Source of the DNA: Fibrobacter sp.
GTDB taxonomy: Bacteria; Fibrobacterota; Fibrobacteria; Fibrobacterales; Fibrobacteraceae
Assembly: GCA_017412605.1 (NCBI GenBank)
Contig: JAFPWY010000004.1
Span: forward strand, 248,001-312,000
Reading direction: 5' to 3'
DNA: 64,000 nucleotides
Shown here: positions 25,778-35,074 of the stretch, one piece after another
How positions within the stretch are numbered: position 1 is the stretch's first letter
How the letters are laid out: the number at the start of each line of letters is the position of its first letter
Translations under genes and position numbers: made by a program
Notes under the pieces: generated by a model
Seen by the model: only the letters and a program-made list of their open reading frames with translations
Told to the model about the DNA's origin: nothing
Databases searched by the model: none

Positions 25778-27466
25778 TTAGTTCTTCTTGATGCAACGGA
25801 CAGCCAATTTAAAAGATTTTTCCGCCCAAGTTCCATCCACACTCAACACCTCGTCATACAGACCAAATGCAATAGCGTACCTATCGTCAGTTTCATTTTC
25901 GTCGCTGGACCAAAGCGAGAACCGTTCAGTTATGAATTCAGTATTATTTTCAAGGCCTGTACGCAAGTCACCATTGAAAGGCTTTCCTTGAATTGAATAA
26001 TACGTATAAAGATTGGCAATAACGGCCCAGTCATCTTTAGTTGGCATACGCCAGCCATCTGGACAGGATTCTAGCGCAGCAGCCCAATTGTAAAGCCTTC
26101 CATAAGTTTCACAATTACGCGAATCATTATCAAAACAAGATGTTTTGCGCGTTCCGTTCGAATTCTCATATTTCAAATTTTGCGCCATCCATGTTTCAGA
26201 GTAAACAACTTCATTATCGATGTTTTTCTGAACAACTTCCACAAATTCGTACGAATGGCCGTCACGAGCATCGCAGAATTGAGTGCGGACATCATACATA
26301 TGGGAATCCTCTTCACACCAATTTTCGCCAGCACCGTTGGGTTTGCAGCACGCCTTGGCGTATTGAACCTTGCCATTCACGCACATGGAATCCGTAATGT
26401 CGTACGCCTTCTTTTTCTTGCCGCAAAGGTCCGCAACCTGAGCATCTTCTCCGTCCGAGCTGCAGAACTGTTCGTCCGGATTGAACCATATGCCACCATA
26501 GCCAGTGCCTGCATATCCCCCACAATTTTTCCAAAGAACCCCATTATGGCAGAAGTGAGTTGTCTCGCTGTACATACCATTTTTATAAAGCGCATCGGGG
26601 TCCACGCCCTCGGCAACCTCCTTGCAACGGTCAATAGGTATGTATTGACTACAAAATTGCTTCGAATAATCATATGCCATCTTTTGGGGCCCACAAAGTC
26701 TCAATAACAAATCTATCTTGTCACAGAAAAACTCGTTCACATCGTAGGTGCCATCATCATTGAGGTATTCATCAAGACCTTCGTTAGTTTGATGACATTT
26801 CAAGTAGGCCTTGTTCTCTACACAGAACTGCGTTTCCGGATCGAAGGAATCTGAACCACACAGGGCCTTGTAAAGCGTCGTCGTTTTCTGACCACACTTA
26901 ACGTCGACCTGGCCGTTTTTGCCTTCCTTGAGCACGCAGTCGCTGCCGTCATCGCCGTCCACGACGGTGCCCTTGGTTACTCCGTCGCAAACGATATCGT
27001 AGCCGCCCTTTTTCTTGTTCTGTTTCAAGGTGCAGCCGGAGCCGTCTTCGCCGTCCGAACCGTCCTTGCCATCGGAGCCATTCTCTATGGAGCCCACCTT
27101 CTTGCCGTCGCAAACAAGGTCGAAGCCGGTCTTTTTCTTGTTCTGCTTCACGGTGCAGCCGGAACCGTCCTTGCCGTCGGAACCGTCCTTGCCGTCCTTG
27201 CCGTCCGCGCCATCGGCACCATTTTTACCGTTTAACCGATCCCAGTCCCCGCCGATACACACGAACACCTTTGCGGAATCCTTCACATAGACCATGGAGC
27301 CATCGGCATCCTCGTCGCACTTCGGGAGTTCCTTGAATTTCTTGACCTGGTCGAGCGTAGCCTTCTCGCTTACGTTCGTCACTTCGGTAACTTCGTCGCT
27401 ACACGCCGCGAGGAGTGAGAGACCCGCAGCAATCCCTGCTGCATAGACATAGTGCCTGATTGCCAT
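25778..27466 (-). CDS. FISUMP-domain lipoprotein, type A
   Basis: 562 residues. Lipoprotein signal (LLAAC-SDE), shared N-terminal segment, collagen-like GKDG/GADG run, two CxxKQNKKKxGxDxVCDG modules, then about seven Cys modules: FDPETQFC, YDVNEFFC, YDYSKQFC, YSETTHFC, FNPDEQFC, YDITDSMC and YDVRTQFC. The C-terminal FISUMP domain has WMAQNLKYEN, YGRLYNWAAALESCPDGWRMPTKDDW, SLWSSDE and AVRCIKKN. AAAGGAGATATAG precedes the ATG. It lies 60 bases before the truncated gene and is the partner of 31209-32951. Likely cell-surface exposed; ligand unknown. Confidence 0.9.
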   Translation of the reverse strand: MAIRHYVYAAGIAAGLSLLAACSDEVTEVTNVSEKATLDQVKKFKELPKCDEDADGSMVYVKDSAKVFVCIGGDWDRLNGKNGADGADGKDGKDGSDGKDGSGCTVKQNKKKTGFDLVCDGKKVGSIENGSDGKDGSDGEDGSGCTLKQNKKKGGYDIVCDGVTKGTVVDGDDGSDCVLKEGKNGQVDVKCGQKTTTLYKALCGSDSFDPETQFCVENKAYLKCHQTNEGLDEYLNDDGTYDVNEFFCDKIDLLLRLCGPQKMAYDYSKQFCSQYIPIDRCKEVAEGVDPDALYKNGMYSETTHFCHNGVLWKNCGGYAGTGYGGIWFNPDEQFCSSDGEDAQVADLCGKKKKAYDITDSMCVNGKVQYAKACCKPNGAGENWCEEDSHMYDVRTQFCDARDGHSYEFVEVVQKNIDNEVVYSETWMAQNLKYENSNGTRKTSCFDNDSRNCETYGRLYNWAAALESCPDGWRMPTKDDWAVIANLYTYYSIQGKPFNGDLRTGLENNTEFITERFSLWSSDENETDDRYAIAFGLYDEVLSVDGTWAEKSFKLAVRCIKKN

Positions 27467-27527
27467 CTATATCTCCTTTAGTAAATTCTCTGTTTAAAAT
27501 TTTTTGACGTTCTAGCCCATGTTGGCC

Positions 27528-29405
27528 TTAATCAGCAGCATTTCTGACACAACGGACAGAGTATGCATAAAATTTATCGTTGAAATTAGTTATCGGGTTC
27601 ATTGTAGATATCATCCCCAAAGCATAGGCACTATATGCTTTATTTTCAGTATTGTATTCATCAAAATATTCAGTAGACGTCCAGAACATGGTTTGCGAAC
27701 GGAACCCTACGTAAGTCCAAGAACCTTCTGCGTTAAAATTGCCATATCCGGCCGGGAGCGCCGCAAAACCCGTCTCGTTGTTTCCCAAGCTACTTGAAGT
27801 AACCCACGCCCATTCCAGGCTATCGCTGTCGACTCCTGCGCCATACAAGGCCTCGTCATTGACCTTGTAGTATTTACCGTCCCTACTCAACGAATTAGCC
27901 TCGCCTCTACTCGGCAAATGCCAGCCGTCGGGGCAAATGCCCTTTACAACACCCGACAAGTCGCAATCTTCAGCACCATAACCGCAGACTACAGGATTTT
28001 TTCCCGTATTGAGCGCAGCGGAATCAATAGCGGCAGCCCATGTGTAGAGGCGGCCATACTTAACGCAGTTGGCAGAGTCGTTGTTAAAGCAGAAACTGGT
28101 GGAATCGAGTTTCAAATTGCCCTTCGCTGTGGGGAGTTTCATCTGCGAGTCGTTGTAGTTCAGGTTCTGAGCCATCCATACCAAATCTCCAATAGTCGTG
28201 TACTTGTAGACCTGATAGTCACGGGTATCGCAAATCGAGCCCCGACCTTGATAGTCGTCCGCTCCAGTATAGCGCACATCGATATCAAGAGAATCATTCA
28301 CCTTGCCCGACTTGGTGCAAACCTTCATATCATGAAGTTCGCCCTTGCCCGAGCTCTTTAACGTACAATAATCCGTACGCGGGTTGAAAAGGCGTTGGTC
28401 CGAACCGCAAGTATCCATATTTGCGACCTGGATTCCCTTGGCAAACTTTGTCTTGTAGCAGTACTGGTATTCGGGCTTGTATTTCGGGCTCTTCTTGTCG
28501 CCCTTGACACAATTGGCCAAGGGTCTTATCTTGTATGATTTCAAATCGCAATACTCATTCTCGTAATCGTAGTCGAGCAAAACATAATCTCCATCATCTT
28601 GTTCGACAGTGCATTTTTCTCGGAGAGTATCGTTTCCATCGCAGAACAGGTAGGTTGGATCGTAGGTTTCCTCGAAAAAGTCACCCTCTGAATCAGTCCT
28701 GTATTTACAGCGATTTCCCACAACAAGCGAGCCATTTCCATAAAGTTGATAGCAGAACTGGGTTTCCGGATCGTAGGGGGCACTGCCGCAAGCGGCTCTG
28801 AACAAGGTAACAGTGTTCGCACCGTCACCGCAGGTCACGTTGACCGTGCCGTTTTCGCCATTCTCGAGAACGCAGCCGCTACCATCTTCACCATCGACGC
28901 CATTCATAATCGTCACGGTCTTGTTGCCACAGGAAACATCGAAGCCGGTCCTTTTCTTGTTCTGCTTCACGGTGCAGCTCGCACCGGCAGCGCCGGAGTC
29001 GCCAGAGTCACCGTCGGAACCGTTCTCGAGGGTACCGATTTTCTTGCCGTCGCAAACAACGTCAAATCCGTTAGACTTGTTCTGCTTCACGGTGCAGTTC
29101 GCACCATCCGACCCGTCCTTGCCGTCTTTGCCGTCCTTGCCCTTCTTGCCATCTGCACCATCAATACCATTCAAGCGAATCCAGCCATCGCTGGTGCAGC
29201 CGAACACCTTCGCGGAATCCTTCACAAAGACGACAGTCCCTTCAACATCTTCGTTACACTTCGGGAGTTGTTTGAACTTCTCTACCTGGTCAAGCGAGGC
29301 GTTCCCGCTCACATTGGTCACTTCGGTGACATCGTCGCCACAAGCTGCAAAAAATGCGATGCTCATGGCGATACCTGCCGCATAGGCATAGCGTCCAATT
29401 ATCAT
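27528..29405 (-). CDS. FISUMP-domain lipoprotein, type B
   Basis: 625 residues. Signal with lipobox FFAAC-GDD, shared segment ending VFGCTSDGW, collagen-like GKDG run, KQNK modules, then Cys modules (YDPETQFC, YDPTYLFC, FNPRTDYC) with a long Lys/Tyr-rich region. The FISUMP domain has LVWMAQNLNYND, YGRLYTWAAAIDS, GICPDGWHLPSRGEA, FWTSTEYFDE and YSVRCVRNAAD. It is the first gene of the downstream cassette and the partner of 33014-34915; the segment GKGELHDMKVCTKSGKV is the same in both. The promoter region carries the 29427 palindrome. Confidence 0.9.
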   Translation of the reverse strand: MIIGRYAYAAGIAMSIAFFAACGDDVTEVTNVSGNASLDQVEKFKQLPKCNEDVEGTVVFVKDSAKVFGCTSDGWIRLNGIDGADGKKGKDGKDGKDGSDGANCTVKQNKSNGFDVVCDGKKIGTLENGSDGDSGDSGAAGASCTVKQNKKRTGFDVSCGNKTVTIMNGVDGEDGSGCVLENGENGTVNVTCGDGANTVTLFRAACGSAPYDPETQFCYQLYGNGSLVVGNRCKYRTDSEGDFFEETYDPTYLFCDGNDTLREKCTVEQDDGDYVLLDYDYENEYCDLKSYKIRPLANCVKGDKKSPKYKPEYQYCYKTKFAKGIQVANMDTCGSDQRLFNPRTDYCTLKSSGKGELHDMKVCTKSGKVNDSLDIDVRYTGADDYQGRGSICDTRDYQVYKYTTIGDLVWMAQNLNYNDSQMKLPTAKGNLKLDSTSFCFNNDSANCVKYGRLYTWAAAIDSAALNTGKNPVVCGYGAEDCDLSGVVKGICPDGWHLPSRGEANSLSRDGKYYKVNDEALYGAGVDSDSLEWAWVTSSSLGNNETGFAALPAGYGNFNAEGSWTYVGFRSQTMFWTSTEYFDEYNTENKAYSAYALGMISTMNPITNFNDKFYAYSVRCVRNAAD

Positions 29406-29426
29406 TATATGCTCCTACAAATATTT

Positions 29427-29440
29427 TTTGCTTACGCAAA
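29427..29440. promoter_or_regulatory. Palindrome TTTGCTTACGCAAA upstream of the downstream cassette
   Basis: An imperfect 14-bp palindrome (TTTGC-GTAA-GCAAA on the minus strand), about 22 bases from the ATG of the type B gene. The same 14 bases occur at the corresponding place before the upstream cassette (34940-34953). Could be an operator near the start of transcription. Confidence 0.55.
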
Positions 29441-29448
29441 TGTAACAA

Positions 29449-29475
29449 AAACGGGTCGGTAATACCGACCCGTTT
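29449..29475 (-). terminator. Terminator of the upstream FISUMP cassette
   Basis: A perfect 12-bp stem AAACGGGTCGGT-AAT-ACCGACCCGTTT, followed on the minus strand by TTTTGTTACATTT. It separates the two cassettes. Confidence 0.85.
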
Positions 29476-29513
29476 GAAATTGAATTTGACTATACTATGT
29501 GAGGTTGACTGCT

Positions 29514-31148
29514 CTACTTCTTCTTGATGCAGCGGACACTATACAGATATTTCTTTAAAGTCACATTTTCCGCTGTATAAAAAGTAAATGAATCAAAACT
29601 ATTAACATATCCTGGCTGCCCATGCGTAGCGTCAATTATATCGGCAGTCCATAATTCCATCCAGGCACCCACCCCAGCCCAAGTTCCATAATATCGTCCA
29701 CCAAGTTGCACATTAAAATCCTTTTTAGGAATAAATCCAGCATAGATAAATTCCTTGTATTCAGACATTGTCGGCAAACGCCAACCAGTCGGGCAATAGG
29801 TATTCGCGGCATCCCAGGTATAAAGGTGGCCATATTTCTTGCAATTTTCACTGTCATCATTATAGCAGCGAGACTCATCATCTGCCGTGTTATCAAAGTC
29901 CAAATTCTCAAGCATCCAGGTTTCAGAGTAGTTAACACCATCGTTAAACGTCTTAAACTTATAAACCCGTGTTTCTCCATCCGTGTTCTTACGATTGTCG
30001 CAGAAATGGGTACGGACATCGTACTTAGAATCTTTATGGAGATTGCACCAGTTTTCATTCTGGCCCTCGGGATAACAGCAGGCCCAGGCATCTACAATCT
30101 CACCATCAACGCACATGGATTGCTCAATGTCGTACGGTTCACCGCCGCAGAGAGTCTGCACTTCGCCGTCTTCGCAGAACTGGAGTTCCGGATCGTATGT
30201 CATACCGCCGCACTTTTCATAAAGGACTCCCTTATTGCAGAAGTACAGCGAAGCGTTGAAGCTTTTATCTCCGAACAGGGCTTCTTCTTCATCCACACCC
30301 TCGGCAACCGATTCACAGCGATCCATCACCCCCAAAGCGGAAGCACAGAACTGCGTCGTATTGTCGTAAGATTGACCGAAGCACTTGTTCAAAAGGATAT
30401 CCGTCGCATCGCAGAAGTAGTTTTCCACATCATAGGTGCCATCGGAATGGAGATCCCCTGCAAGATTTTCAGGAGCATTGTGACAAAGCGGATAGGCGAC
30501 CAGATCGTTTCCGCAGAACTGCGTGGTCGGGTCGAAGTTTTTCGCACCGCAATAGGCCGAGAACAACGTAACGGGTTCGCCATCCTCGCCGCACTTCACC
30601 ACGGCCGTACCGTTCTCGCCTTCCGTAAGCGAGCAATCTTCGCCAACGGAGCCGTTCGTAATCGTGCCCACGGTCTTGCCGTCGCAGACAATGTCGAAAC
30701 CGTTCTTCTTCTTGTTCTGCTTGGCAGAGCAGTTCATGCTGCCGTCACTACCGGCCTTGCCGGCCTTGCCGTCAGAGCCATTCATGATGGAACCCACCAT
30801 CTTACCGTCGCAAATCACGTCAAAGCCGGTCTTTTTCTTGTTCTGCTTGGCAACGCAGTTCGAGCCGTCATCGCCGCTCGAGCCGTTCTTGCCATCCTTG
30901 CCATCGGAACCATCCAATTGGTTCCAACCGTCACCGGTGCACACGAACACCTTCGCGGAGTCCTTCACGTACACGAGGGAGCCTTCGGCATCTTCGTCGC
31001 ACTTCGGGAGTTCCTTGAACTTCTTTACCTCTTCGAACGAAGCCTTCCCGTTCACTTCGGTCACTTCGGTGACATCGTCGCCGCACGCCGCGAGGAGTGC
31101 GAGACCCGCAGCGATTCCTGCTGCATAGACATAGTGTCTGATAGCCAT
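29514..31148 (-). CDS. FISUMP-domain lipoprotein, type A' (full-length partner of the truncated gene)
   Basis: 544 residues. Lipoprotein signal (LLAAC-GDD), collagen-like GSDGKDGKNG run, two KQNKKK modules, then Cys modules FDPTTQFC, YDVENYFC, YDNTTQFC, FNASLYFC, YDPELQFC, YDIEQSMC and YDVRTHFC. The FISUMP domain has WMLENLDFDN, YGHLYTWDAANTYCPTGWRLPTMSEY and YSVRCIKKK. Its YDPELQFC-VQTLCGGEPYDIEQSMC stretch is the intact version of the broken site in 24698-25717. Last gene of the upstream cassette; the hairpin at 29449 follows. Confidence 0.9.
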   Translation of the reverse strand: MAIRHYVYAAGIAAGLALLAACGDDVTEVTEVNGKASFEEVKKFKELPKCDEDAEGSLVYVKDSAKVFVCTGDGWNQLDGSDGKDGKNGSSGDDGSNCVAKQNKKKTGFDVICDGKMVGSIMNGSDGKAGKAGSDGSMNCSAKQNKKKNGFDIVCDGKTVGTITNGSVGEDCSLTEGENGTAVVKCGEDGEPVTLFSAYCGAKNFDPTTQFCGNDLVAYPLCHNAPENLAGDLHSDGTYDVENYFCDATDILLNKCFGQSYDNTTQFCASALGVMDRCESVAEGVDEEEALFGDKSFNASLYFCNKGVLYEKCGGMTYDPELQFCEDGEVQTLCGGEPYDIEQSMCVDGEIVDAWACCYPEGQNENWCNLHKDSKYDVRTHFCDNRKNTDGETRVYKFKTFNDGVNYSETWMLENLDFDNTADDESRCYNDDSENCKKYGHLYTWDAANTYCPTGWRLPTMSEYKEFIYAGFIPKKDFNVQLGGRYYGTWAGVGAWMELWTADIIDATHGQPGYVNSFDSFTFYTAENVTLKKYLYSVRCIKKK

Positions 31149-31208
31149 CTATATCTCCTTTAAATAAAATTTCCTGTTTGAATTTCCTTGTTATAACAGA
31201 CTAAAGCC

Positions 31209-32951
31209 TTAATTTCCTGTTTTCTTGATGCAACGGACATTAAGCAAGTATAAGTCGTCAACTATTGATTGGCCCTTAGATGCAATAGCACCATCTGCTT
31301 CACTTACGATACCTATATAAGCATTGTACTGATTCAAGCCCGTTTTGCTCCAGAAGTATCCAGTACTAGACGCAGCCACTTCATAAACCTTGTTATCATC
31401 CTCCGGATCGGCTTTCAAATAACCTCCAGGGATTACAGAGAAACCTGACGTATTCATAGATGTGGCAAAGAAGGAGTATGCCATATTATCATAAGCTGCA
31501 AACAAGGCCGCGTACTGTTCTTGTGTCGGAAGAGTCCAGCCATCCGGGCAAGAAGATTTTGCAGTAGACCATGAGTAATAGCGTCCATACGTTTTATCGC
31601 AAGTAGTCTCATCTTTTTTGCGGCATTCGCTCACGAAGTCAGCGGCTGTCGCAAGGACATAGTTGAGGTTTTCGGCCATCCAGGTTGCGGAGTAAACAAC
31701 TTCCCCATCCTCGTTTTCCTTGGCAATTTTTGTGAACTTATAAGTTTGTCCGTCACGAGCATCGCAGAAATGCGTACGGACATCATACTTGTGAGAAGGT
31801 TCTTCACACCAGCTTTCGCCAGCACCGGTGGGTTTGCAACATTCCTTGGCGTATTGGACCTTGCCATTCACGCACATGGAATCCGTAACGTCGTACGTCT
31901 TCTTTTTCTTGCCGCAGAGATCAGCGATTTGCCCACTGGGATCCCCCGGATCTTCCGAGCTGCAGAACTGGGTTTCCGGATCATACTTGGAGCCATACAT
32001 CTGCCGACCATTATGATCTCCCCCGCATTTATTCCAGAGAACCCCGTTATGGCAAAAGTAGAAACCACCAAAAGTACCATTCTCCAGTTGAGATTCATCC
32101 ACATGCGCAGCAACCTTGCTACAACGATCCTCAGGATACATGTTCAGGTAGCAGAACTGCGTCGTAAGGTCATACGACTGACCACCACACAAATCAACAA
32201 GTGAATCCGTCACATCGCAGAAATAGAAGTTCACATCGTAGGTGAAATCTTCATTTAGGCCATCATCATGTCCTTCACGTAAATTGTGGCATTTCGGGTA
32301 GGCCTTGTTGTCTACGCAGAACTGCGTCGCCGGGTCGTAGGTTCCAGAACCGCAGAAGGCCTTGGCAAGCGTCACGGTCTCTCCGCCGCACTTCACGGAC
32401 ACCTGTCCGGAACCATTGTCTTCGAGGGAGCAGCCGTCGCCCGTCTTGCCATCATCGCCGTTTAAAACCGTACCCACGGTCTTGCCACCGCAGACGATGT
32501 CGAAGCCGGTCTTTTTCTTGTTCTGCTTCACGGTGCAGCTTGCGCCGTCATCACCGTCCGAGCCGTTCTTGCCGTCGGAACCGTTTTCTACGGAGCCCAC
32601 CTTCTTGCCGTCGCAGACAATGTCAAGTCCGGTCTTTTTCTTGTTCTGCTTCACGGTGCAGCTCGTGCCGTCGTTGCCGTTCGAACCGTTCTTGCCGTCG
32701 GAACCGTCCTTGCCGTTCAGTGAGACCCAGTCCTTGCCGTTGCAAGAGAACACCTTTGCAGAATCCTTCACGTACACGAGGGAGCCTTCGGCGTCCTCGT
32801 CACACTTCGGGAGTTCCTTGAATTTCTTGACCTGGTCGAGCGAAGCCTTCTCGCTCACTTCCGTCACTTCGGTGACTTCGTCGCCGCACGCCGCGAGGAG
32901 TGCGAGACCTGCAGCGATTCCCGCTGCATAGACATAGTGTCTGATTGCCAT
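31209..32951 (-). CDS. FISUMP-domain lipoprotein, type A
   Basis: 580 residues. Same plan as 25778-27466: LLAAC-GDE lipobox, collagen-like GKDGSDGKNGSNG run, two KQNKKKTGxDIVC modules, Cys modules YDPATQFC, YDVNFYFC, YDLTTQFC, YDPETQFC, YDVTDSMC and YDVRTHFC, and a FISUMP domain with WMAENLNYV, YGRYYSWSTAKSSCPDGWTLPTQEQY, GYFWSKTG and LLNVRCIKKTGN. Intergenic sequences on both sides match those around 25778-27466, which supports segmental duplication. Confidence 0.9.
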   Translation of the reverse strand: MAIRHYVYAAGIAAGLALLAACGDEVTEVTEVSEKASLDQVKKFKELPKCDEDAEGSLVYVKDSAKVFSCNGKDWVSLNGKDGSDGKNGSNGNDGTSCTVKQNKKKTGLDIVCDGKKVGSVENGSDGKNGSDGDDGASCTVKQNKKKTGFDIVCGGKTVGTVLNGDDGKTGDGCSLEDNGSGQVSVKCGGETVTLAKAFCGSGTYDPATQFCVDNKAYPKCHNLREGHDDGLNEDFTYDVNFYFCDVTDSLVDLCGGQSYDLTTQFCYLNMYPEDRCSKVAAHVDESQLENGTFGGFYFCHNGVLWNKCGGDHNGRQMYGSKYDPETQFCSSEDPGDPSGQIADLCGKKKKTYDVTDSMCVNGKVQYAKECCKPTGAGESWCEEPSHKYDVRTHFCDARDGQTYKFTKIAKENEDGEVVYSATWMAENLNYVLATAADFVSECRKKDETTCDKTYGRYYSWSTAKSSCPDGWTLPTQEQYAALFAAYDNMAYSFFATSMNTSGFSVIPGGYLKADPEDDNKVYEVAASSTGYFWSKTGLNQYNAYIGIVSEADGAIASKGQSIVDDLYLLNVRCIKKTGN

Positions 32952-33013
32952 CTATATCTCCTTTAATAAGTTTCCTGTTTTAAAATTTTTTGACGTTCTA
33001 GCCCAAGTCGGCC

Positions 33014-34915
33014 TTATTCAGCATTATCCCGAACACAACGAACGGAGAATGCACCATATTTTTCGAGGTGACCAACTTGCGGGTATTCATTAGAATTCAA
33101 AATCACCACTACATGAGCCGGTGAGTTATAGTCCTCATCAGGATAGCGTTCCGTCGCAGTCCAAAAAACCATATCTTCACGCAAGCCCAAATAGTTCCAC
33201 GTCAAGGAATCATTTTCGTTTGTATTAAAGTAGCCACCACCAGACGGAAGAGCAGAAAAACCATATGCATCCGTTCCCAAATAACCACTCGGGATCCATT
33301 CAAGAATCTCTGTATTCATTTCTTTGAAGAAGAGAGCCTGATCGTCTACCATAAGATTAGAAGCATAATAATCAATAAGCCTAGAAGCCTCACTGAATGT
33401 CGGCAAGCGCCAGCCATCTGGGCAAATGCCCTTTACTTCATCCGGCAAATCGCAATCTTCAGCACCATAACCACAGACTACAGGATTTTTTCCCGAATTG
33501 AGTCTGATGGAATCAATGGCGGCAGCCCATGTGTAAAGGCGGCCATACTTGGTGCAGTTGGCAGGATCGTTGTCATAGCAGAAGCTCGTGGAATCGAGTC
33601 TTAAATCGCTCTTCGCGGTACGGCGCTTCATGAGCGAGTCCGTGTAGTTCAGGTTCTGCGCCATCCATACCAAACTTCCAATAGTCGTATACTTGTAGGC
33701 CTGGTAGTCGCGGGTATCGCAAATCGAGCCCCTGCCTTGATAGTCGTCCTCTCCAGTATAGCGCACATCGATATCGAGAGAATCCTTCACCTTGCCCGAC
33801 TTGGTGCAAACCTTCATATCATGAAGTTCGCCCTTGCCCGAGCTCTTTAACGTACAGTAGTCCGTTCGCGGGTTGAAATAACGATTGTCCGAACCGCACT
33901 TAGGCATAAGTGCAACCTGGATTCCCTTGGCCTGCTTTGTCTTATAGCAGTACTCGTATTCGGGCTTGTATTTCGGGCTCTTCTTATCGCCCTTGACACA
34001 AGAGGCCAAGGCCCTTACCTTGAATGTATACAAATCGCAATACTCATTTTCGTAATCGTAGTCGAGCCAAACAGAGTCTCTTTCACCTTGTGCAACCTTG
34101 CATTTGTTTCGAAGAGTGTCGTTTCCATCGCAGAATGAATACCGCGGATCGTAGACCACATCGGAAAAGTCTTCAGGTTCGTCTTCCACTCCTTCGGACC
34201 GACCCCTCGCCTGACTCCTGTACTTACAACGGTTACCCACAAAGAATCCCCCATTTTCGGAATCCTTAAAGCAGAACTGCGTTTCCGGATCAAACGAGTT
34301 GTTGCCGCAAGCGGCCTTGAACAGAGTCAAGGAATTTGCATCGGCACCTTCACCGCAAGTCACCTTTACGGTTCCGTTTTCACCTTCTTTAAAGGTGCAG
34401 TCGGCACCGTCAGCACCATCAATTCCATCTGGAATCGTCACGGTCTTGTCGCCGCAAGTAACATCGATACCAGTCTTTTTCTTGTTCTGCTTCGCAGTGC
34501 AGTTCACGCCGTCATCGCCGGCCGAACCCTTCTTGCCATCGGAACCGTTTTCAATAGTGGCGACCGTCTTGCCGTCGCATACAATGTCGTAACCTGTCTT
34601 TTTCTTGTTCTGCTTGGCGGTGCAGCTCAAGCCGTCCTTGCCCGTAGAGCCATTCTTGCCGTCTGCACCATCAAGTCCGTTGAAGCGAACCCAGCCATCG
34701 CTGGTGCAACCGAACACTTTCGCGGAATCCTTCACATAAACGAGGGTCCCTTCAATATCCTCCTCGCACTTCGGAAGTTCCTTGAACTTCTTGACCTGGT
34801 CGAGCGAGGCGTTCTCGCTTACATTGGTCACTTCGGTGACGTCGTCACCACACGCCGCAAAGAGCACAAGGCTCGTGGCGATGCCTGCTGCATAGGCATA
34901 GTGTCTGATTGTCAT
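33014..34915 (-). CDS. FISUMP-domain lipoprotein, type B
   Basis: 633 residues, the first gene of the upstream cassette. Signal MTIRHYAYAAGIATSLVLFAAC, shared segment, short collagen-like run, KQNKKKTG modules, Cys modules FDPETQFC, YDPRYSFC and FNPRTDYC, then the FISUMP domain with LVWMAQNLNYTDS, YGRLYTWAAAIDS, GICPDGWRLPTFSEA, FWTATERYPDE and FSVRCVRDNAE. Large parts are nearly the same as 27528-29405. Confidence 0.9.
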   Translation of the reverse strand: MTIRHYAYAAGIATSLVLFAACGDDVTEVTNVSENASLDQVKKFKELPKCEEDIEGTLVYVKDSAKVFGCTSDGWVRFNGLDGADGKNGSTGKDGLSCTAKQNKKKTGYDIVCDGKTVATIENGSDGKKGSAGDDGVNCTAKQNKKKTGIDVTCGDKTVTIPDGIDGADGADCTFKEGENGTVKVTCGEGADANSLTLFKAACGNNSFDPETQFCFKDSENGGFFVGNRCKYRSQARGRSEGVEDEPEDFSDVVYDPRYSFCDGNDTLRNKCKVAQGERDSVWLDYDYENEYCDLYTFKVRALASCVKGDKKSPKYKPEYEYCYKTKQAKGIQVALMPKCGSDNRYFNPRTDYCTLKSSGKGELHDMKVCTKSGKVKDSLDIDVRYTGEDDYQGRGSICDTRDYQAYKYTTIGSLVWMAQNLNYTDSLMKRRTAKSDLRLDSTSFCYDNDPANCTKYGRLYTWAAAIDSIRLNSGKNPVVCGYGAEDCDLPDEVKGICPDGWRLPTFSEASRLIDYYASNLMVDDQALFFKEMNTEILEWIPSGYLGTDAYGFSALPSGGGYFNTNENDSLTWNYLGLREDMVFWTATERYPDEDYNSPAHVVVILNSNEYPQVGHLEKYGAFSVRCVRDNAE

Positions 34916-34939
34916 TATATGCTCCTATAAATGAGTTAT

Positions 34940-34953
34940 TTTGCTTACGCAAA
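34940..34953. promoter_or_regulatory. Palindrome TTTGCTTACGCAAA upstream of the upstream cassette
   Basis: Identical to 29427-29440, about 25 bases before the ATG at 34915. Beyond it, 34954-35074 is AT-rich and should hold the cassette promoter; a TATATA run lies at about 34985-34991. Confidence 0.55.
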
Positions 34954-35074
34954 TGTAAATAAAAACAAACTGAGTTGAAACATCTATATATATGCTTAGT
35001 ACAAAGTATGGCGAAATTTTCCCAAAAAACTTCATTTGTAAACAAGAATTTACATTAGAAGCTGGTCAAATTTT

